This document shows, one piece after another, positions 43,723 through 52,461 of a stretch of DNA of 64,000 bases; position 1 is the stretch's first letter, and every line of letters begins with the position of its first letter. Source of the stretch: Arthrobacter subterraneus (GTDB lineage: Bacteria; Actinomycetota; Actinomycetes; Actinomycetales; Micrococcaceae); assembly GCF_900099735.1 (NCBI RefSeq), contig NZ_FNDT01000001.1:124001-188000 (forward strand), read 5' to 3'. The notes beneath the pieces were generated by a model. It was not told where the DNA came from, searched no databases, and was given only the letters and a program-made list of their open reading frames with translations. Position numbers and translations under genes: made by a program.

Positions 43723-44577
43723 TCAGCTGGCGGCAAGCCTCTCCTTCTCTGCCTCGACATCGAAGTCCGCTTTGGGCCAGCTCAGCTGCATCGCAGCGAG
43801 TGCGTCCGTCAGGAGCTGCTGGACCGCAATCCGGGCGTACCACTTACGGTCCGCCGGAACCACAAACCATGGGGCGTCCGGAGTGCTCGTCCGCTCGATG
43901 GCGATCTGGTAAGCCTGCTGGTACTCGTCCCACAGGGCTCGCTCGGCCAGATCCCCGGGGTTGTACTTCCAGTGTTTGTCCTTGCGTTCCAGCCGTTCGG
44001 TCAGACGGTTCTTCTGCTCTTCCTTGCTCAGGTGCAGCATGACCTTGACTACCCGTGTCCCGGCACCTGCGAGCCCCGCCTCAAACTCCCGGATTGCACC
44101 GTACCGTTCTTCAATCACTTCCGGTTCGGTAAGCTTGCGCACCCGGTGAATGAGCACGTCCTCATAGTGCGACCGGTCAAAAACGCCGATCATCCCCGGC
44201 CCGGGAAGCTCCCGGCGGACGCGCCACAGGAAATCGTGCCGCTTCTCCTCCTCCGTGGGCGCCTTGAAGGCATGATGCTGCACGCCCTGCGGGTCCACAG
44301 CCCCCACCACGTGCCGCACAATGCCGCCCTTACCCGCGGTATCCATCGCCTGCAGAATCAGCAGGACGGAAATGTCGCTGCCAAACCGGCTCTCCGCGAA
44401 GAGCTTCTCCTGCAGCTCTGAAAGCACTTCCTTGCCCGCCGCGAGCCTGGCTTTCCCGGCCTCCTTCCCGCCCTCGAATCCCGGGGTGGACGACGGATCA
44501 ATCTGCCGGAGGTCCACATCGGGGCCAGCGAGGAGGGACTGCGTAGGGGAAACACTGAAATCAGGAACAACGGGCAT
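43723..44577 (-). CDS. Polyphosphate kinase 2 family protein
   Basis: The 284-aa single-domain PPK2 has the P-loop-like MDTAGKGG (78-85) and the lid FDRSHYEDV. It transfers phosphate between polyphosphate and nucleotides; the class cannot be fixed. It follows an aminotransferase gene on the same strand after 31 bases. Confidence 0.92.
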   Translation of the reverse strand: MPVVPDFSVSPTQSLLAGPDVDLRQIDPSSTPGFEGGKEAGKARLAAGKEVLSELQEKLFAESRFGSDISVLLILQAMDTAGKGGIVRHVVGAVDPQGVQHHAFKAPTEEEKRHDFLWRVRRELPGPGMIGVFDRSHYEDVLIHRVRKLTEPEVIEERYGAIREFEAGLAGAGTRVVKVMLHLSKEEQKNRLTERLERKDKHWKYNPGDLAERALWDEYQQAYQIAIERTSTPDAPWFVVPADRKWYARIAVQQLLTDALAAMQLSWPKADFDVEAEKERLAAS

Positions 44578-44608
44578 GAATCCTCCTCATTGAGGCGCGG
44601 GGCGTGGA

Positions 44609-45826
44609 TCAGGGCTTGTAGGTGCTGAGGAACTCCGCCAGACGTCCGATGGCGTCTTCAATGTCCTTGACGTTCGGCAGCGTAACCATGCGGAAGTGGT
44701 CAGGGTTGACCCAGTTGAACGCGGTGCCGTGCGAGATCAGGATCTTCTGCTGCTTCAGCAGGTCCAGCGCAAACTGCTCATCATTCTTGATCGGATAGAC
44801 CTCGGGGTCCAGCCGCGGGAACAGATACAGTGCGCCCTTTGCGAGTTCGCAGGACACCCCCGGAATGGCGTTCAACAGTTCATAGGCTTTGTCACGCTGC
44901 TCGCGGAGCCGACCGCCCGGAAGTATCAGGTCATTGATGCTCTGGTACCCACCGAGTGCAGTCTGGATGGCGTGCTGCGCCGGCACATTGGCGCACAACC
45001 GCATGTTCGCCAGGAGGTTGATGCCCTCGATGTAGTCCGCGGCGCGGTGCTTCGGCCCGGAAATGGCCATCCAGCCGCTGCGGAAGCCTGCGATGCGGTA
45101 CGCCTTGGACAGACCGCTGAAGGTCAGGCAAAGCACATCGTCGCCGGTGACTGACGCAGCATTCACGTGGACGGCGTCGTCATACAGGATCTTCTCGTAG
45201 ATCTCGTCAGCGAAAATGATCAGGTCATGGCGGCGGGCAAGGTCCACAATCTGCTGGATCACTGACCGTGGGTAAACCGCGCCCGTGGGGTTGTTCGGGT
45301 TGATCAGCACGATGCCCCGGGTCTGCGGGGTGATCTTCGACTCGAGGTCCTCGACGTCAGGCCACCAGGAATTGCTTTCGTCGCAGAGGTAATGGACGGC
45401 GGTTCCGCCTGCCAGGCTGACCGACGCAGTCCATAGCGGATAGTCAGGCGTGGGCACGAGGATTTCTTCACCGTTGTTGAGAAGCGCCTGCAGCGACAGG
45501 GTGATGAGCTCGCTGACCCCGTTGCCGAGGTAAACGTCATCAACATCGATGGTCTGGATGCCGCGGCTTTGGTAGTACTGCACCACTGCGGTTCTGGCAG
45601 AGAAAATTCCGCGGGAATCGCTGTACCCCTGTGCCTTGGGGAGGTGGCGGATCATGTCCACGAGGATCGCGTCCGGCGCCTCGAATCCGAACGGCGCGGG
45701 GTTGCCGATGTTCAGCTTGAGGATCCGGTGGCCCTCCGCCTCCATCCGCTTGGCGTGCTCAAGCAGCGGCCCCCGGATGTCGTAGAGGACGTTGTGCAGC
45801 TTGTCGGATTGCTTGATTTCGGCCAT
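44609..45826 (-). CDS. Alanine-type PLP aminotransferase (AlaA-like)
   Basis: The 405-aa class I aminotransferase has LINPNNPTGAVY, ADEIYEKILY, the PLP Lys in SGLSKAYRIAGFR, and SGWMAISG. The best family fit is the alanine-synthesising AlaA/AlaT group (pyruvate plus glutamate). ATG 45826 is chosen; the frame is open 16 codons further. It is separated by a hairpin from the betaine importer upstream. Confidence 0.9.
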   Translation of the reverse strand: MAEIKQSDKLHNVLYDIRGPLLEHAKRMEAEGHRILKLNIGNPAPFGFEAPDAILVDMIRHLPKAQGYSDSRGIFSARTAVVQYYQSRGIQTIDVDDVYLGNGVSELITLSLQALLNNGEEILVPTPDYPLWTASVSLAGGTAVHYLCDESNSWWPDVEDLESKITPQTRGIVLINPNNPTGAVYPRSVIQQIVDLARRHDLIIFADEIYEKILYDDAVHVNAASVTGDDVLCLTFSGLSKAYRIAGFRSGWMAISGPKHRAADYIEGINLLANMRLCANVPAQHAIQTALGGYQSINDLILPGGRLREQRDKAYELLNAIPGVSCELAKGALYLFPRLDPEVYPIKNDEQFALDLLKQQKILISHGTAFNWVNPDHFRMVTLPNVKDIEDAIGRLAEFLSTYKP

Positions 45827-45844
45827 TAACAAAGAATGCCATAG

Positions 45845-45894
45845 CCCGGGCCCGCCCTTCCGCATTGTGATCAAGGCAACTGGGCGGACCCGGG
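45845..45894 (-). terminator. Hairpin terminator of the opuC operon
   Basis: A 13-bp stem with one mismatch (45845-45857 with 45882-45894) lies 12 bases after the receptor gene stop. Confidence 0.7.
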
Positions 45895-45906
45895 TTGATG
45901 GAGGTG

Positions 45907-46872
45907 CTAGCCTGCCAGACCCTTCTCCTCCAGCCAGTCGGCAGCAGCGTCCGCGGGATTACGCTTCTCGTCGCCGCTCACTTCACGGTTCAGGGCAATC
46001 AGGTCATCCGTGGTGAGCATGCTGGAGACCTCGTTGAGGACTGCCTGTGCATCCTCGCCGACGGTGTCAAGGTTCACCAGCGGGATGACCTGCTGGGCGA
46101 TGAAGTTGTTGGCGGGGTCTTCAAGCACCACCAGATCGTTGTCGGCGATGGACGGCGTGGTGGTGTAGATGTCAGCAGCCTGAATGGTGTCATTCAGCAG
46201 GGCTTCGAGCGTCACGGCTCCACCGCCGTCGTTGATGGCTTCGAACGACTTCGGGACGCACCCGTAGTTTTCTTCGAGCCCGGGCAGCCCGTAGGCACGT
46301 TCCGTGAAGGTGCTCGGCGCACCGATGACCAGTTCGTCACAGACCTCGGCCATGTCCTCGATCGAGGTCAGGCCGTATTCCTCGGCCGTGGCGGCGGTGA
46401 CCACCATGGCGTCCTTGTTCTCGGCTTCGGCCGGCTCAAGGATGCCCAGGTTCATGTCAGGGGTTTCCGCCTCCAGCGCCTCGGGCAGTGCCGTAACGAT
46501 ATCTTCCGCAGATTCCGCTGTGGCCGCGGAGTCGAGGAAGAGCAGCAGGTTTCCGCTGTAGTCGGGGATGACGTCTACGGACCCGTCAACGAGCGCCTGG
46601 AAGTAGATTTCACGCGATCCGATATTGAGCTGGGTGTCGGCTTCGATGCCCGCGGCGTTGAGTGCGCCGGCATAGATTTCCGCGAGGATCTGGCTCTCGG
46701 GGAAGTCCGCCGAACCAACGGTCACCGGCCCGCTTGCGCCCTCCGCTCCCTCACTTTCAGTTCCTCCCTGCGGATCCGAATTGACTCCGCAGGCTGTCAT
46801 GGCAAGCGCCGCAGTCAATCCCGTCAGCCCGAGCAGGCCGCGTCGGAAGTTGCGCGTGGATGTTGTGATCAT
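45907..46872 (-). CDS. Glycine betaine/choline-type binding lipoprotein (OpuCC/OsmX)
   Basis: The 321-aa receptor has a lipobox AMTAC (Cys28), an acidic linker, and an OpuAC-type domain (VGSADFPESQILAEIYAGAL, VDVIPDYSGNLL). It captures compatible solutes. ATG 46872 has a strong AAGGAGGA site and overlaps the upstream permease stop by 4 bases. It is the last gene of the four-gene opuC operon. Confidence 0.92.
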   Translation of the reverse strand: MITTSTRNFRRGLLGLTGLTAALAMTACGVNSDPQGGTESEGAEGASGPVTVGSADFPESQILAEIYAGALNAAGIEADTQLNIGSREIYFQALVDGSVDVIPDYSGNLLLFLDSAATAESAEDIVTALPEALEAETPDMNLGILEPAEAENKDAMVVTAATAEEYGLTSIEDMAEVCDELVIGAPSTFTERAYGLPGLEENYGCVPKSFEAINDGGGAVTLEALLNDTIQAADIYTTTPSIADNDLVVLEDPANNFIAQQVIPLVNLDTVGEDAQAVLNEVSSMLTTDDLIALNREVSGDEKRNPADAAADWLEEKGLAG

Positions 46873-47618
46873 GTTGTTCCTCCTTGTGAACTGGCATGGG
46901 CTTCCTGCCCACCGGTCTTTGATGGCTCCACCGGAATGCGGGATGTCCGCAGCCCCGGCGACACAGCAAATCGTTGAAGCAGCGCCATCACGCCGTCAAC
47001 GGCGATGGCGACGACGGCGATCACCACTGCGCCGCCGAAGAGGCGGCCGTTGTCCCGCAACTGGGTCCCTTCGATCAGGAACACTCCCAGGCCGCCGAGG
47101 TTGATGAACGCGACGACGGCGGCCGTTGCAACCACCTGCAGCACGGCTGCCCGGAACCCGCCGAGAATCACCTGCAACCCGTTGGGCAACTCGACCCGGA
47201 ACAGCACCTGGAGTTCACTCATCCCCATGCTGCGGGCGGCGTCCACCACCGCAGGATTCACCGACGAAATACCGGCGTAGACCCCTGCAAGGATGGGAGG
47301 CACCGCGAGGAGCACCAACGCCCAGATCGGCGGCATCAGGCCGAGGCCGGCCAGCAGTACGAACAGGATGAGGACGCCGAGCGTGGGCAGCGCACGCAGG
47401 ATGCCCACCCCGGAAACGATGAAGATCCGTCCCCTGCCCGTATGACCGACCAGCAGTCCGATGGGTACGGCGACAGCCGCGGCGATCAGGATGGTGAGCG
47501 CGGTGTAGCCGAGGTGCTCGACCACACGTACCGGGATTCCTTCCGGTCCGCTCCAGTTGGGACCGAAAGTCAGCCACTCGAACATCTGCACCAGGAGGTT
47601 GCTGCTGGAGTAATCCAT
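46869..47618 (-). CDS. OpuC-type permease 2
   Basis: The 249-aa permease has about five or six helices, with the coupling loop VVDAARSMGMSELQVLFRVE. It pairs with the other permease. ATG 47618 lies 2 bases after that gene's stop. The last 25 residues are a polar tail. Confidence 0.9.
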   Translation of the reverse strand: MDYSSSNLLVQMFEWLTFGPNWSGPEGIPVRVVEHLGYTALTILIAAAVAVPIGLLVGHTGRGRIFIVSGVGILRALPTLGVLILFVLLAGLGLMPPIWALVLLAVPPILAGVYAGISSVNPAVVDAARSMGMSELQVLFRVELPNGLQVILGGFRAAVLQVVATAAVVAFINLGGLGVFLIEGTQLRDNGRLFGGAVVIAVVAIAVDGVMALLQRFAVSPGLRTSRIPVEPSKTGGQEAHASSQGGTT

Positions 47619-47620
47619 GC

Positions 47621-48328
47621 TCAGGACCCTCCTGTCTGGGCGGCAGGACTGCCGGTGTCCTCAACCGTCAGCGGGACAACGCCCGGCACAACAGATCCGG
47701 CCCGCATCCACGGCGTAATCAGTCGTTCGAGCAGCACCAGCACCAGGTCCATCACGAGGGCCAGGATCAGCGTCACGACGATCCCGATGACGATCACGGT
47801 TGGGAAAGACCGGAACAGCCCGTCGGTGAACAGTGTCCCGAGGCTGGGAATGCCGATCAGCGCGCCGACGCTGACCAGCGAGATATTGGTGACGGAGATG
47901 ACGCGCAGGCCGGCGAACAGGACGGGGACGGACAACGGAAGGTCAACGGTCAGGAACCGGCGCAAGGGAGTGAAGCCCATCGCCACAGCGGCTTGCCGCA
48001 CGCCGTCGTCAATCGAGTTGAGGGCGTCGAGCGTGGAGCGAACCAGCAGCGCCACCGCGTAGATGGTCAGGGCAACAATGACGTTCGCCATGTCCAGGAC
48101 CCTGGTGCCGAGGATCAGCGGAAGCAGAACGAACATTGCCAGGGACGGGACCGTGTAGAGCAGGGCGGAAATGGTGAGGATCACTCCCCCAAGCGGTTTG
48201 CTCAGCCGGGCGGCCTGAGCCACCGGCACAGCGATCGCCACACCGAATACGAGCGGAAGAACCGCCTGCACCAGGTGGTAGCCCGTCAGCTCGGCGATGT
48301 AGGAGAAGTTGTCGATGAACCACTGCAC
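47621..48328 (-). CDS. OpuC-type permease 1
   Basis: The 235-aa permease has about five helices and the coupling loop GVRQAAVAMGFTPLRRFLTV. GTG 48328 is chosen because it follows the ATPase stop directly; the frame upstream overlaps that gene. The NISLVSVGALIGIPSLG stretch is typical of OpuCB/OpuCD. Confidence 0.9.
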   Translation of the reverse strand: MQWFIDNFSYIAELTGYHLVQAVLPLVFGVAIAVPVAQAARLSKPLGGVILTISALLYTVPSLAMFVLLPLILGTRVLDMANVIVALTIYAVALLVRSTLDALNSIDDGVRQAAVAMGFTPLRRFLTVDLPLSVPVLFAGLRVISVTNISLVSVGALIGIPSLGTLFTDGLFRSFPTVIVIGIVVTLILALVMDLVLVLLERLITPWMRAGSVVPGVVPLTVEDTGSPAAQTGGS

Positions 48329-48329
48329 G

Positions 48330-49502
48330 TCAGACCGCCGTGTTGTGGTCAGCGCGGCCGCGGTCCAGCCGCGCTTCCTCGATGAGTTCCAGCACCTCCG
48401 CCGCCTGGACAACACCGATCACGCGGCCGTCATCATCGACGGCGACGCCCAGTCCGGACGGTGCGGAGAGCGCCGCGTCGAGCGCGCGACGCAGTGAATC
48501 CCCCCGCCGGTAGAGCGATCCGCCGGGCACCAGATCGGTGCCTGACCGGATCTCCTCCCGCTTGGCCTGCGGCACCCAACCCTGGGGACGGCCGTCGTCG
48601 TCCACCGCCAGCGTCCAGGACGAGCCGACCGGAGTGTCCGGATCTGCAAGCAGGTGCACCCGGATGGTCTCAACCGGATGGATGGGCACGCCGTCGCCGG
48701 CCTGGAAGGAAAGACGGCGGAAGCCGCGGTCCCTGCCTACGAAACCCGCCACGAAATCGTCCACGGGGGCGCGCAGAATTTCTTCCGGCGCCGCGTACTG
48801 CGCGAGGCGCCCGCCGGTGGCGAACACCGCGACCCTGTCACCGAGCACGGTGGCCTCGTCGATGTCGTGCGTGACGAAAACGATGGTCTTGGCGAGGTCC
48901 CGCTGGAGACGCAGCAGCTCCTCCTGGAGCTCGTGGCGCACCACCGGGTCAACCGCGCTGAAGGGCTCATCCATCAGCAGGATCGGGGGATCCGCAGCGA
49001 GCGCCCGGGCAACGCCCACGCGCTGCTGCTGGCCTCCCGACAGCTGGCCCGGATATCTCTTCCCGAGAGCAGAGGCGAGTCCGACGACGTCGAGCAGCTC
49101 CGCGGCACGCTTCCGCGCTTCCGGCTTGGAGACGCCGTTGAGCCTCGGCACGGTGGTGATGTTGTCAAGCACGGTGCGGTGCGGCAGCAGACCGGAGGAC
49201 TGCATCACGTACCCCATGGACCGTCGCAGCTCCGAGGCGCGCTGGGCGGCGATGTCCTGACCGTCGACAAGGATGGATCCGGACGTGGGTTCGACCATCC
49301 GGTTGATCATCCGCAGGGAAGTGGTCTTGCCGCATCCCGAGGGGCCGACGAGAACGGTGATGGCTCCGCGGTCGATGTCCATGCTGAGGTTTTCAACAGC
49401 TGCCGTGCCGCCGCCGTAATGCTTGGAGACGTTCCGGAAGGAAATCATCGCTTCCGAGCCGGTGCCGCCCGCCGCGCGGAGGGCTGACGCTTCGCCAGTC
49501 AT
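48330..49502 (-). CDS. OpuC-type ATPase with C-terminal regulatory domain
   Basis: The 390-aa ATPase has [24 protein letters not shown] and ILLMDEPFSAVD. About 130 residues follow that look like degenerate CBS domains (LAVDDDGRPQGWV, VAVDDDGRVIGVV), which in OpuA-type systems sense ionic strength. ATG 49502 is used; Met19 is an alternative. It is the first gene of the operon. Confidence 0.92.
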   Translation of the reverse strand: MTGEASALRAAGGTGSEAMISFRNVSKHYGGGTAAVENLSMDIDRGAITVLVGPSGCGKTTSLRMINRMVEPTSGSILVDGQDIAAQRASELRRSMGYVMQSSGLLPHRTVLDNITTVPRLNGVSKPEARKRAAELLDVVGLASALGKRYPGQLSGGQQQRVGVARALAADPPILLMDEPFSAVDPVVRHELQEELLRLQRDLAKTIVFVTHDIDEATVLGDRVAVFATGGRLAQYAAPEEILRAPVDDFVAGFVGRDRGFRRLSFQAGDGVPIHPVETIRVHLLADPDTPVGSSWTLAVDDDGRPQGWVPQAKREEIRSGTDLVPGGSLYRRGDSLRRALDAALSAPSGLGVAVDDDGRVIGVVQAAEVLELIEEARLDRGRADHNTAV

Positions 49503-49605
49503 GAAACCATGCCTTTCGTCGACAGGAGGCCCGGCTTACGGCCGCTCCCTAGCGATTCCATGCACCCGCGGCGGAAATATCGACGGCGGGAGCGTGGTCT
49601 TGTTG

Positions 49606-49645
49606 AGTCTAGCTAGGCGTTCGTTGCATACAAGCGGTTGTATGG
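49606..49645 (-). promoter_or_regulatory. Promoter and palindromic operator of the opuC operon
   Basis: On the minus strand, -35 TTGTAT (49629-49634) and -10 TAGACT (49606-49611) are 17 bases apart. The perfect inverted repeat CATACAA-GCGG-TTGTATG (49628-49645) covers the -35. The predicted leader is about 95 bases with a GAAAGG site before ATG 49502. A TetR- or GntR-type repressor would fit. Confidence 0.65.
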
Positions 49646-49700
49646 GCTGATCAGAAACTTTGTCGCGAATCGTTAACACGGAACCGGTTCCCTCCCCTGC

Positions 49701-50777
49701 TCAGCCCTCTCGGAAACGGTTGCGGTAGTCCTTGGACATGGCCGCGTCCCGGGCAAGGCGGTGGAAGCTCCGGGCGTGACGGTGCTGTTCAGCAGCGCTC
49801 TGCCGGCGGTGCAGGCCGGCCAGCTCGCGCTGCATCTTGCGGTAGCTGAGCCAGCGTCGTTCCTCCAGGAACCCGTGGTCGAGGGCATCCCGGACGGCGC
49901 ACCCCGGCTCGGCGTCATGGGCGCAGTCGTTGAACCGGCAGCTCAGAAAAAGTTCCTCGATGTCGCCGAACACTGCCTCGAGTCCGCCCTCGGCATCCCA
50001 CAGTGCAAATCCCCGCAGGCCCGGCGTGTCCATGATCACCGAGCCGGAGCCCAGTGGAATGAGTTCGCGCGCCGTCGTCGTGTGCCGTCCTTTCCCGTCG
50101 CCGGCCCGGACCCGCCCCGTGTCCTGCACCGGGGAACCCACGAGCGCGTTGGTCAGGGTCGATTTCCCGGCTCCGGAAGGACCGATGAGCGCCAGTGTGG
50201 TGCCGGCCCCGATTCGCGAGTGCAAAGCGTCGAGCCCGTCGCCTGCCTCCGCGGACGTGGTGAAGACCTCCACGCCCCGGGAACGCTCGACCGTCTGGGC
50301 CACAACGTCATCGAACCTGCTGCTGAGATCGGCTTTGGTCAGGATGACGACAGGGACCGCGCCGGAGTCCCACGCCGCCACGAGGGTCCGCTCAAGCCTG
50401 TTGGCCGAGAGCGGCCTGTCCATCGGAACCACCACGCCCACGAGGTCGATGTTGGCGCCGAGGATCTGCGCCTCGGACAGCGGATCGTGGGCACGCTTGC
50501 GCTGCAGGGTGGAGTAGCGCGGAAGGACGCCGACGACGGCAGGCGGCGCGGCGCCGTCGTCGTCCTTGGGTGCCACTGCCACCCAGTCGCCGGTGACGAC
50601 TGTGCCTTCGCCGTCGACCTGGAGGTGTCCGTTCGCGGTGGCGAGCAGGACCCTGCCGCGGTCCGTGCGTACAGCACGGGCCGGTTCGGGGTGTGACGGT
50701 GTGGTGGAGGGAGGAAAGGCGGAGATGAAGAGATCACGGATGCGGTCAGTGAAGCCGTACTGGGTGAGAGTGTCCAC
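49701..50777 (-). CDS. rsgA: Ribosome small-subunit GTPase RsgA
   Basis: The 358-aa circularly permuted GTPase has LTKAD (G4), then GPSGAGKST (G1) and DTPGLRGF (G3). A C-terminal zinc motif is in CRFNDCAHDAEPGC. It checks 30S maturation. GTG 50777 is chosen from the usual N-terminus; an AGAGGA site lies about 11 bases upstream. A 24-codon ORF lies 46 bases before it. Confidence 0.92.
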   Translation of the reverse strand: MDTLTQYGFTDRIRDLFISAFPPSTTPSHPEPARAVRTDRGRVLLATANGHLQVDGEGTVVTGDWVAVAPKDDDGAAPPAVVGVLPRYSTLQRKRAHDPLSEAQILGANIDLVGVVVPMDRPLSANRLERTLVAAWDSGAVPVVILTKADLSSRFDDVVAQTVERSRGVEVFTTSAEAGDGLDALHSRIGAGTTLALIGPSGAGKSTLTNALVGSPVQDTGRVRAGDGKGRHTTTARELIPLGSGSVIMDTPGLRGFALWDAEGGLEAVFGDIEELFLSCRFNDCAHDAEPGCAVRDALDHGFLEERRWLSYRKMQRELAGLHRRQSAAEQHRHARSFHRLARDAAMSKDYRNRFREG

Positions 50778-50823
50778 AGATGGAGGTCCTCTGAAAGGGC
50801 CCCGCCCGTTGCAGGAGATGGAA

Positions 50824-50898
50824 TCAGTGCGGCCGCGGGCGGAAGGCGGGGATGTCGGAAATAACCGGTGTGTGTGCAACAGCGGAATCCGGAATCAT
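50824..50898 (-). CDS. 24-aa ORF with near-ideal ribosome site before rsgA
   Basis: ATG 50898 to TGA 50824 encodes 24 residues (it begins MIPDSAVAHTPVIS). AGGAGGTGA, complementary to the 16S rRNA 3' end, lies 7 bases upstream of the ATG. The stop is 46 bases before the rsgA start on the same strand. It may be a leader peptide or a small protein. No family is recognised. Confidence 0.5.
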   Translation of the reverse strand: MIPDSAVAHTPVISDIPAFRPRPH

Positions 50899-50925
50899 CA
50901 CGTCACCTCCTGCTCCTGGGAACCG

Positions 50926-50945
50926 CGCCCTGGTGCTCCAGGGCG
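50926..50945 (-). terminator. Short hairpin after the Nudix gene
   Basis: An 8-bp perfect stem (50926-50933 with 50938-50945) with a 4-base loop lies between the Nudix stop and the 24-aa ORF. It has no U-tract; it may be a weak terminator or part of the rsgA leader. Confidence 0.4.
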
Positions 50946-50959
50946 TACGCGGAAGAGCT

Positions 50960-51409
50960 TTATAGTAGCGCCCGGCCGGGACTTTGGTAAGAGAGCCGGA
51001 TCGCCTTGTCCACCAGGTCCACCCGGCGCAGGTTGGGAATATCGGCGAGCGGAATCCACGCCGCCTCGTCAGTGGATCCGTCCAGTTCGTGGACGAGCTC
51101 CCCCGATACCGGATGCGCACGGTAGACGATCCGCAGCGCATGCAGCGGACGCAGGGACCCGCTCAGGCGGTCTTCCGGATCAATGTGCAGGCTGTCCACG
51201 CCGAGAAGCTCATCGAGTTCGACGACGTAACCGGTCTCCTCCAGCGCCTCCCGGACTGCCGCGGTGGGCGCGTCCTCACCCAGTTCGAGACCGCCGCCCG
51301 GCAGGGTCCACCCGGACCTGCCGTGCTCGTTCCAGTGCGCCAGCAGGATCATCCCATCCCGCACGACGACGGCATACGCACCCACCCGGGTGTCCCATTC
51401 CTGCGCCAT
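50960..51409 (-). CDS. Nudix hydrolase
   Basis: The 149-aa protein has the Nudix box GX5EX7REUXEEXGU: GGGLELGEDAPTAAVREALE then ETGY (about residues 38-61). It hydrolyses a nucleoside-diphosphate-linked compound; the substrate is unknown. A TAGACT hexamer is 6 bases before ATG 51409, and no ribosome site is seen. It is divergent from the pirin gene. Confidence 0.9.
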   Translation of the reverse strand: MAQEWDTRVGAYAVVVRDGMILLAHWNEHGRSGWTLPGGGLELGEDAPTAAVREALEETGYVVELDELLGVDSLHIDPEDRLSGSLRPLHALRIVYRAHPVSGELVHELDGSTDEAAWIPLADIPNLRRVDLVDKAIRLSYQSPGRALL

Positions 51410-51415
51410 GGAGGA

Positions 51416-51421
51416 AGTCTA
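51416..51421 (-). promoter_or_regulatory. -10 element (TAGACT) for the Nudix gene
   Basis: This minus-strand hexamer ends 6 bases before ATG 51409, predicting leaderless translation. Confidence 0.5.
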
Positions 51422-51485
51422 GACGCGTCAAGATGGCGCGGCAGCGAGCGTATCCTGAACCCATCGATGAAGGGGCGGCAGCGCA

Positions 51486-52457
51486 ATGAGTAACCTCGAT
51501 GTCCATCCCTCGCCGACGCTCTGCGGGAGTGCGGCGCGGGAAAATTCCGCAGTGGAGCTCTTTCCCGACCGTGAGGTCCCGCTGGGCGGCGTGCGTGCCA
51601 TGAACGTCAGGCGCACCCTCCCCCAGCGGACGCTGCCCACCATCGGGGCGTGGTGCTTCCTCGACTCCTTTGGCCCCGACCGGACCGCAATGCGCGTCCT
51701 GCCGCACCCCCACATCGGCCTCCAGACGGTGACCTGGCCGCTCACCGGCGAGGTTCGCCACCGCGACTCGCTCGGGTCGGATGTCCTGGTTCGGCCGGGC
51801 GAGCTGAACATCATGACCGCCGGCTCCGGGATCTCGCACTCCGAGTTCAGCCCGGAAGGCGGTGTGCTTGCCGGGCTGCAGCTGTGGGTGGCGCTCCCGG
51901 CGTCCGTCGCGTCAGCGCCGCCGTCGTTCGAGCGGCACACGGACCTGCCGGTGATCACCGGACCGAATTACAGCGGCACCGTCCTGGTGGGCACCCTCGC
52001 CGGGGCGACCAGCCCAGCCCTGGTGCATACGCCCCTCGTCGGGGCGGAGCTGGTGTCCCGCGGCGGCGGAATGGTGGGGCTCGAACTGGGGGAATCGTTT
52101 GAACATGGCCTGCTGGTGCTCGAAGGCACCCTCACCCTTGACGGCGTGACGGTCGAGGCGGGTCCGCTGGCGTACGTGGGCACGGGGCGGACGGAACTGC
52201 GCGCCGTCGCGTCGCCGGGAGCGCGGTGGCTGCTGCTAGGCGGCGAACCCTTTGCCGAGGAACTGCTGATGTGGTGGAACTTCGTGGGCCGCAGCCACGA
52301 GGAAATTGCCCGTGCCCGCCAGGACTGGGAGGACGGCCACCCGCGGTTCGGGACCGTTCAGGGACACGGGGCGGAGCGCATCCCTGCGCCCGCCCTCCCC
52401 GGCGTCAGGCTGACACCACGACGGCGGCGGCCGCCCCCGGCCGGGGCCGGCACCTGA
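51486..52457 (+). CDS. Pirin family protein
   Basis: The 323-aa bicupin has the metal-binding His residues in HPHIGLQTVTW and GISHSE, with the second cupin from about residue 185. Pirins are iron-binding and some are quercetin 2,3-dioxygenases. The end is a Pro/Arg-rich tail. It is convergent with the kinase gene, with a 4-base gap. Confidence 0.9.
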   Translation: MSNLDVHPSPTLCGSAARENSAVELFPDREVPLGGVRAMNVRRTLPQRTLPTIGAWCFLDSFGPDRTAMRVLPHPHIGLQTVTWPLTGEVRHRDSLGSDVLVRPGELNIMTAGSGISHSEFSPEGGVLAGLQLWVALPASVASAPPSFERHTDLPVITGPNYSGTVLVGTLAGATSPALVHTPLVGAELVSRGGGMVGLELGESFEHGLLVLEGTLTLDGVTVEAGPLAYVGTGRTELRAVASPGARWLLLGGEPFAEELLMWWNFVGRSHEEIARARQDWEDGHPRFGTVQGHGAERIPAPALPGVRLTPRRRRPPPAGAGT

Positions 52458-52461
52458 GGGG

